From the NCBI GenBank assembly GCA_030248215.1, contig JASANG010004126.1:62001-126000 (forward strand): a stretch of 64,000 nt of DNA, written 5' to 3'. Made by a program: the position numbers and the translations under genes. Positions within the stretch are counted from its first letter, which is position 1, and each line of letters starts with the position of its first letter. The notes beneath the pieces were generated by a model, which made no database searches, was not told the DNA's origin, and worked only from the letters and a program-made list of their open reading frames with translations. Source of the DNA: Enoplolaimus lenunculus (lineage: Eukaryota; Nematoda; Enoplea; Enoplida; Thoracostomopsidae). This document shows, in pieces, positions 57,828 through 64,000 of this stretch.

Positions 57828-59351
57828 TATATATAATATGCCGCTGCAAAATACAGTCTCCTTCGTTAAATAAAATGAGACTTGTGCGCTTATATTGCTT
57901 ACTTGCCGTCAATATTTTTAGCGGTGTTAAATTCCTTAGGTATTTCAAAGGCCAAGCAAACAACGTAGCCGCCTCCTAAGACTTGTGTTATTTTGGAATC
58001 GTATAGGCACTGCTTGTTTCATTTTGTCATAATGTGAATGTACAAAATTAAAACCATTGGTATAATTATATGTTGTGTTGGGCGATATAGATCAGTAGTT
58101 GCTTTGTTGTCAGATTGCATTCATTCCATGCGATTGTGTACCGCCTACAGATTATGGGCGGCTCGTTGAGGAGGACTACGTCAGGCTATGCCAGGATTCT
58201 GCCTGGAAATTTGAAAAAATAGATCTCCGGCTCCTGTAGGCCCTAAAGTTTTAATATTTTCTTTTTGCGGGTTGCACAGTGCCTTCAGGTAACACTAATT
58301 TGTTAATAATTTTTGTAAGGCATAAACGTTTAACACTTGATTATTATAGAAAGTAATGTTTCAATGTGGATATTGTCGGGTTTTTGGCCAAATTTTAGCG
58401 TCCGCCGGAGAAGACCCAGATGATGGCAGACCGGAATGTAACCGGATATTCTTTTCTGGTAAAAAATTTGTGTTCGTTTCCGCTATAGAATTTCTGTACA
58501 AATATACTGTTGTCGGCTATTTTTTTGTTGAAAATTTTAGAAAGGCAGTTGAATAGTTGCATGTTTCAACTGTGTATTAGCAGAAAAAACATTCTTGCAG
58601 CTTTTATTTAATATCCGTTTTCCGTTTCCGTATGTTGATCAGTGTTAGGCTTAAGAATATGTATACCTTATATACCGTTATGGCCTTGAACACTTCATTG
58701 CTTCCAGTTTAGTCAACCACCGGCAAAAAATCTGTCACCATGGTGTTGGAAATTAAAGTGGAAACACCAAATTTGCTGGAGAGCGAAGGTCATGTCATTG
58801 ATACGTTGATTTCATATTGGAATAATTTCGCAATGGAACTATAACAAATAATAGCCTAATGTTTGCGTTTTGGGGTTGATTGTAAGAACAGAAGGGTTTG
58901 ATTTTAGATTAATGTTTTTCCTAGAGTTCGCGTATAATATGTTAAGGTGCCGTAAAAGTGTAATACCTCAATTTTCAGTAATTGTCGGGAGATAAATATT
59001 TAATTGCATAATTTGCTGATTCTAAAAGTAGCACAATTCACTTTTGATACTGCTATCACGTCTAACTTCTCGCTCTCTTTGTTCGCGAGATTTGTCGTGC
59101 ATCGCTGATAAAGAAACACACAAGGGGCAGCTTTCCTAATCCGAACCAGGGCGAAGGTAAATTGTGTTTTGGGATAGTAAAAAGATGACTCCTTAGTGTT
59201 GGGCATCGGATATTTTTTATATCCGAATATCGGCAATTCTTGCCGGATATTTATACGGATATCCTAAATTAAATTTTCTATTTCAGATATCCTAAACTCG
59301 ATTTTGCGTTTTTCGGTTTCCGAACATCAATTTTCGTTTAAGAGCTTGTTT
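57828..59351. other. intergenic, no gene seen
   Basis: A 34-codon plus frame at 58740-58844 has a good initiation context (CACCATGG) but no other support. A GC-rich CCGCCGGAGAAGACCC block lies near 58402. Confidence 0.45.
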
Positions 59352-59400
59352 GGCCCATCACCGCCGGAAAACGATCCGGCCCTGTTCTATACAATGGGCC
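59352..59400. mobile_element. 49-bp minimal B-type element with perfect target duplication
   Basis: GGCCCATC at the left and CCGGCCCTGTTCTATACAATGGGCC as the right end, shown here by its last part TTCTATACAATGGGCC. It is flanked by a perfect GCTTGTTT at 59344-59351 and 59401-59408. All of the TTAGGC core is absent. It is either an internal-deletion derivative that moved or a copy that lost its core afterwards. Confidence 0.9.
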
Positions 59401-59529
59401 GCTTGTTTTATCTGGTTGCTCTAAAGAAAGTATACCCTGACCCACAACGTGGTTGTTAATCGTAAAACATACAATTCTAAAATCATTTATTCTGCAACTG
59501 CCTCAATAGTTTTGGCTTGGTATTCGGTT

Positions 59530-59895
59530 TAGAATATTTTTATAGGGGAAAATTGTAAGGTAGGGGCCTTAACATTTGGTCACAAAAATTTGTAAGGGAA
59601 CAAATTGTAAAGGCATGTACCTTATCAGTTTTTACAAAGAATTTTTAAGGCGACAAATCGTAAAAAAATTTTGAGAGAAAAATAGTAAGGTAGCAGGGTG
59701 CAACCGGAGGTAAAAAAATACCGGAGCCGGAGGTCAACGAAACTTGCCGGAGTCGGAGGTGACGCGGGCAAAAATTCTACCGGAGCCGGAGGCCGATTTT
59801 TTGCCGGAGCCGGAGGCACACCTCCGGTTGTATCCTGTAAAGTAGGAACCTTGCATTTTATCACAAAAAATTTCTGACGATGGACTTTACTGCGG
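59530..59895. mobile_element. F-family interior with CCGGAG insertion
   Basis: Several diverged units of GGGAAAATTGTAAGGTAGGG and CACAAAAAATTTCTGACG, as in the F copy at 14078-14599. The CAGTGGCGGATCC ends are lost. The CCGGAG element at 59701-59830 splits one unit. Confidence 0.75.
59701..59830. mobile_element. CCGGAG element with inverted ends
   Basis: CAACCGGAGGT at the left faces ACCTCCGGTTG at the right. Between them are four spaced CCGGAGCCGGAGG units with AT-rich spacers of about 20-25 bp. It interrupts an F sub-repeat, so it behaves as an insertion. No protein. Confidence 0.75.
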
Positions 59896-60521
59896 CACCA
59901 AAAATGTAATATTTTCAACAGTTCAGAAATCTATTATTTGTTCATTATACTGTGTATCAGCGCCGCGCTGAGTTGAATTGCGCCATTTTATGTGTTGGAT
60001 GACTAGTTAGTGTACTTACCTATTAATTTATTGTTAATTTTTTAATTGCTTTTGATTAAAAATATAAACTCAGGCTATTAAAAAGCTTATTCCAACAAAC
60101 GAATGAAGCTGTTTATTGTCCAAACGAAACAATTATAAGCCATAAACCTAGTACTTGACAGTGCGTATTCGACGAAGTTATTCTACCGATAAATATCAGC
60201 CTAAACTGAAGTTTTTTAAATTTTGGCATGTTTAATGTAATTTCCAAAATTTTCAATTTGTGTCATTAGTATAGGTATACACCATAATTTATCATACGTT
60301 TCCCAACTGCACACAAAATATATTGTCTGTGAAAAAAGTTTCTGTGTCGCTGTGTGTATATTCTTCAAAGTATATATAAATAATCGAATTTCAATGGCTT
60401 CAAACAGATAAGTTTTGTTAAGCTATGCAAAATATCACCATCGAAATTGCCTGAAGCTCCAGCAAAAAGTCTTTCAGAGCCGGGGAGGTCGATGTCCTGC
60501 CGGAGCCGGAACCAGACCTCC
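59896..60521. other. intergenic, no gene seen
   Basis: AT-rich. A CCGGAG-rich block at 60474-60521 leads directly into the palindrome. Confidence 0.45.
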
Positions 60522-61429
60522 GGTTGTACCTTGCTAGATACATATTTCATTTCGGATAATCCGGATATATCCCGTGACCATCTTTATAGCCCGTAGAAAT
60601 TTAGGAGGCATATTAGAGAAAGCTACCAAACTATTTGCGGAGCTCTCTGGGAGGCAGAGACCAACCTCAAATTCTTTCACCAATGAACCTCTATCTGTTA
60701 CTGCAAACGGGTATATATGTGCGTTTTTGGGCGAAAACCCCAAAACATGTACTTTTATACGTCTTCAAGTTTCTTATCCTACATGTGGGATTCAAATCCT
60801 TTGAAATGCAGTATTTGAGGCTTCTGTCTGGAAAAAAACCTCAGATATTATTTACGGAATGAGTTTCAGACAAACACGGGATTTTTGTATTCTAAGAACA
60901 AACTTGTTGCTACGGTAACGTAGTATTATGGTGAATCAATAAATTCACTTTGAAAATTACATTACTAGTAAGAAATTTGAAGGAATATTTATAGCTGTTT
61001 ATTTGTTGCACTTGTTAAAGTTTTGCTGTTGCCTTCATCCTTCGAGGAGCCTAAATAAAGCCAAAAAATTTCTACAGTTTTATGAACCATGGGAAACTGC
61101 CAGATTAAATCATGTATTGGTTTTCTGAAATTTACGACTGTAATGTGACACATTCTTGTCCCAGTGCATATGCAATAAATGCAATGCACATTGTGTTGTA
61201 TGAGTAATACGAAATAGAAAAAGCCGTTAGTCGTATATAAATTCAACTTTCCATCTGACGGTTATAGTTTTGAGAAGGGCTCGGCCGAAAAGATTACAGA
61301 AATTATAAGTATTGGAAAACTGCAATTTGTAAGCGAAGTGACATCCGTCAGATACGGCGTACTCAAATCACGTCGGCAAATAATAACAAAACACAAATTA
61401 TACGACTTGCAAGTATACGTCTGCCAGGC

Positions 61430-62005
61430 CTAAAAGTTATGTGATCTGCCAGTATTTTTGGCGTTGTTGTAGTCCAAAATCATATTGTCGAATGTTCTCC
61501 GCTGGTTCCAGTATCTTGCTGCAGGAAAATGTGTTTGCAAAAATGGTTGCATTGTTTGTGCGTTCTCTGTCAAACGTTGGTGTGTGCGCATTGTCTGCTC
61601 CATCTTTACCGGAGATAAGGGCCGAGGCCACCCATGGTAGGAGCTTATGTTCCGATCACATCGTGTTATCATAGAAATAACACGATCACGAACAAATGCG
61701 GCTAACGTGCGCAATGCGTCAATATAGTGTATTTCTAGTAAGCACAACAATCCTTTTTCGTATGATGTTTTAACAAAATGTACTTCAGCATAACATAGTT
61801 TATCGATAAAGTCGCGATTTGTTATTGTGGCGGTTTGTTGTGTTAGTAAATCTTGTAGTTCTTGTTCGAATGTGTTTGTTGTCTGTAGGATGCGTTCACG
61901 TAGCCATTCAGGCTGATTGTCTTTGAATTCTGCAAGTTCGTACATAGAGAAGTACATTGCTGGCAAGTGAAGTTGTAATTTTCGCCGTTTTTCCACAACG
62001 TTCAC
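61430..62005 (-). CDS. unrecognised open reading frame, 191 codons
   Basis: A long minus-strand frame with coding-like composition. The first ATG is at about residue 17 (AMYFSMYELAEF), and the frame is open a few codons further upstream, so the 5' end may be a splice boundary or lie beyond the turn of the palindrome. It looks soluble and helical, rich in Gln, Thr, Arg and Leu, with a run TLAAFVRDRVISMITRCDRN. No signal peptide, membrane segment or domain was recognised. I cannot say whether it is a host gene or belongs to a mobile element. Its reading is trustworthy only in this arm of the palindrome. Confidence 0.45.
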   Translation of the reverse strand: MNVVEKRRKLQLHLPAMYFSMYELAEFKDNQPEWLRERILQTTNTFEQELQDLLTQQTATITNRDFIDKLCYAEVHFVKTSYEKGLLCLLEIHYIDALRTLAAFVRDRVISMITRCDRNISSYHGWPRPLSPVKMEQTMRTHQRLTENAQTMQPFLQTHFPAARYWNQRRTFDNMILDYNNAKNTGRSHNF

Positions 62006-62485
62006 CGTCGAAACGTGTCATGTTATAGTTTTTAGTCGCGTCTAGTGATGTTTCTTCCTGTTAACAGCCCAGACGAAGCATGGCGTACATGGCTAAAGTT
62101 GCAAGAAAGTATTTTCTCCAAGTCTTGTCAAACCCAATCCATGGTATCCTTGACGCAATACAAAAAACGGAAGCGACCTTGTTACGACGGTTATACCAAG
62201 ACTGGACAGTTAACTGTACTGAATGCTTCGCAGGTTCCTCATGTATCTTTAGCGATATAGATGGCGCCTTGACGCTAACAAATTCCAAACACAAGACTAT
62301 GAGAATTATACTTCCTTGGAAACATAACCAAACTACATACGCGAGTTTCTACATGAGTACATTGGCAACCGTGACCTTACAACACTACCTATGACGAAAT
62401 ACCAGAACCGTTGCAACAAACTGTTCCGTGGAAATCACCAAACAAGGACAATACAACTAGACGAAACGGAACATACACGAATACC

Positions 62486-63060
62486 ACGTCTCGACTGTTA
62501 ACAGGACAGAAAATCACTAGGACGCGTACATCACAACCAAACTATAACATTGACTACCCTTTTTCGACGGTGAACGGTTGTGGCAAAAACGGCGAAACAG
62601 TTACAACTTCACTTGCCAGCAATGTACTTTCTATGTAGAACTAGAATTAAAGCAATCACTGAATGGCTATAACGCATCTACAGACAAAAACATTGAACAA
62701 GACTACAGATTTATAACACAACAAACGCCACAAACAAATCGCGACTTTATCGATAAACTAGTTAGCTGAAGTATTTTGTTAAAACATCATCGAAAAAGGA
62801 TTTTGTGCTTACTAGAAATACACTATATGACCATTCGCACGTTAGCCGCATTTGTTCGTGATCGTGTTATTTCTATGATAACACGATGTGATCGGAACAT
62901 AAGCTCTTACCATGGGTGCCTCGTCCCTATCCTAAAGATGAGAGCAAAACACGTAAGAACGAAAACAAGCAGTCAAAACATTTCGCAGCAAGATACTGAA
63001 CCACGGAGAACATTACATAGTTTTGGACACAAAACGCCAAAACAGTACATAATTTTATGA
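62486..63060 (+). pseudogene. broken mirror copy of the 191-codon frame
   Basis: The opposite palindrome arm carries the same segment, interrupted in several places. Given the pattern of differences across the arm, it is best read as a poor-quality duplicate of 61430-62005, not as a second gene. Confidence 0.7.
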
Positions 63061-64000
63061 GTATATAAGTGTTATTGTGTTTTGTGTTATTATTGTCCAG
63101 TGATTTAGTACGGTCTAGTTGTTACATTTCTACATCAGTTTCCAATATTATATTCTAATTTTCCAGCCCCTAAACTTACCGTAGAAATAGGGAAAGTGCA
63201 ATTTTAGTATTACGGGATAACGGGCTTTGTTTCGTATTTCGTATTACTTACTTGTGCGTTACTAGTAAATCCAAAACATGTTGTATAACTCCACGAGCAT
63301 AGGAGTGTTTAAATCTATGAACTCAGGTCATCAAAACCCCCATTCGAAATCCCTTTACCAGTCCAAAAACAATGTATTCATTTATCATATGCACTGGACA
63401 AGAATGTGTCACATTACAGTCGTAAATTTCAGAAAACAATACATATTTAATCTGCAGTTTCCCATGGTTCATAAAACTGTAGAAATTTTTTGGCTTTATT
63501 AGGCTCCTAAGGATGAAGGCAACAGCAAATTTAACAAGGAACAAATAAACAGTATAAATATTCCTTCAAATTTCTTACTATAATTAATTTTCAAAGAATT
63601 TATGATTACATAATACTACGTTACTAGCAACAAGTTTGTTCTTAGAATACAAAATCCGTGTTTTTAAACTATTCGTAAATAATATCTGAGGTTTTTTCAG
63701 ACAGAAGCCTCAAATACTGCATTTCAAAGGATTTGAATCCACATGTAGGATAAGAAACTTAAGACTATAAAAGTAATGTTTTGGGGTTTCGCCCAAAAAC
63801 GCACATATATACCCGTTTGAGTAACAGATAGAGGTTCATTGGTGAAAGAATTTGAGGTTGGTCTCTGCCTCCCAGAGAGCTCCGCAAATAGTTTGGTAGT
63901 TTCTCTAATATGCCTCCTAAATTTCTAGGCTATAAAGATGGTCACGGGATATATCCGGATTATCCGAAATGAAATATGTATCTAGCAAGGTACAACCGGA

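Larger units (their letters stand above)
60522..64000. repeat. large palindrome reaching the window end, probable fold-back chimera
   Basis: CTCCGGTTGTACCTTGCTAG at the left is the complement of the last bases of the window, and pairing runs inward to a turn near 62280. In the outer few hundred bases the right arm is the left arm with scattered single-base losses and hardly any substitutions. Near the turn the match becomes ragged. Natural decay is dominated by substitutions, so a noisy long-read fold-back is more likely than a true inverted repeat. The left arm (60522 to about 62280) is probably the reliable copy. Confidence 0.8.

Noticed and set aside
58740-58844. 34-codon frame with Kozak-like CACCATGG
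   Set aside because: Too short, unrecognised, and without convincing splice sites or neighbours.
62045-63060. Several plus-strand frames as a separate gene set
   Set aside because: They mirror the left palindrome arm and reflect poor-quality duplicate sequence.

Overview
This is AT-rich, gene-poor, intron-containing animal DNA. Two gene families anchor that call: a complete four-exon Elongin B gene (54075-56058, +) and a five-exon gustatory-receptor-like seven-transmembrane chemoreceptor gene (37511-45394, +). The receptor has the C-terminal intron placement and TY-hydrophobic signature known best from arthropods and their relatives, so an invertebrate, probably an ecdysozoan, is the best guess. 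The species is not identifiable from the sequence. A third gene (46357-47232, -) encodes a secreted cysteine-rich protein and lies tail to tail with the receptor gene, followed by a decayed duplicate of its own 3' end. A possible fourth locus, broken or unresolved, is a multi-pass membrane protein on the minus strand near 21.5-22.8 kb.

Most of the rest is a graveyard of short non-autonomous DNA transposons. The dominant group ends in GGCCCATGT, makes 8-bp target duplications (hAT-like), and carries short internal arrays of TTAGGC, the hexamer known as the nematode telomere unit. Three sub-types (A, B, C) differ in the sequence just inside the shared end. Other families are: F (ends CAGTGGCGGATCC, 8-bp duplications, hAT-like), D (ends GGGCCCGTAGCCAG), N (TA duplication, CTGTAGTGACCCG ends, Tc1/mariner or pogo-like), I (GGGTTGCGC ends), L (GCACTGTAAATT ends), H (CAAGAGTGCATGAT ends), two long fold-back elements (G at 11.5-12.7 kb, K at 32.7-33.5 kb), tRNA-derived SINE fragments and one faint LINE reverse-transcriptase remnant. 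Many are nested, which gives relative ages.

Layout: 1-20 kb holds repeats only; 20-23 kb holds nested repeats and the putative membrane-protein locus; 23-37 kb holds repeats and two recent tandem duplications; 37.5-47.2 kb holds the receptor and the secreted-protein gene; 47-54 kb is repeats; 54-56 kb is Elongin B; 56-60.5 kb is repeats, including a 49-bp minimal element with a perfect target duplication; 60.5-64 kb is a large palindrome.

Two stretches look technical rather than biological. The palindrome at 60522-64000 has a right arm that differs from the left mainly by scattered single-base losses, worst near the turn, as expected of a fold-back long-read chimera. The 300-bp tract at 15990-16335 is almost purely A and C. 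No operon, CRISPR array, rRNA or intact tRNA gene was seen.
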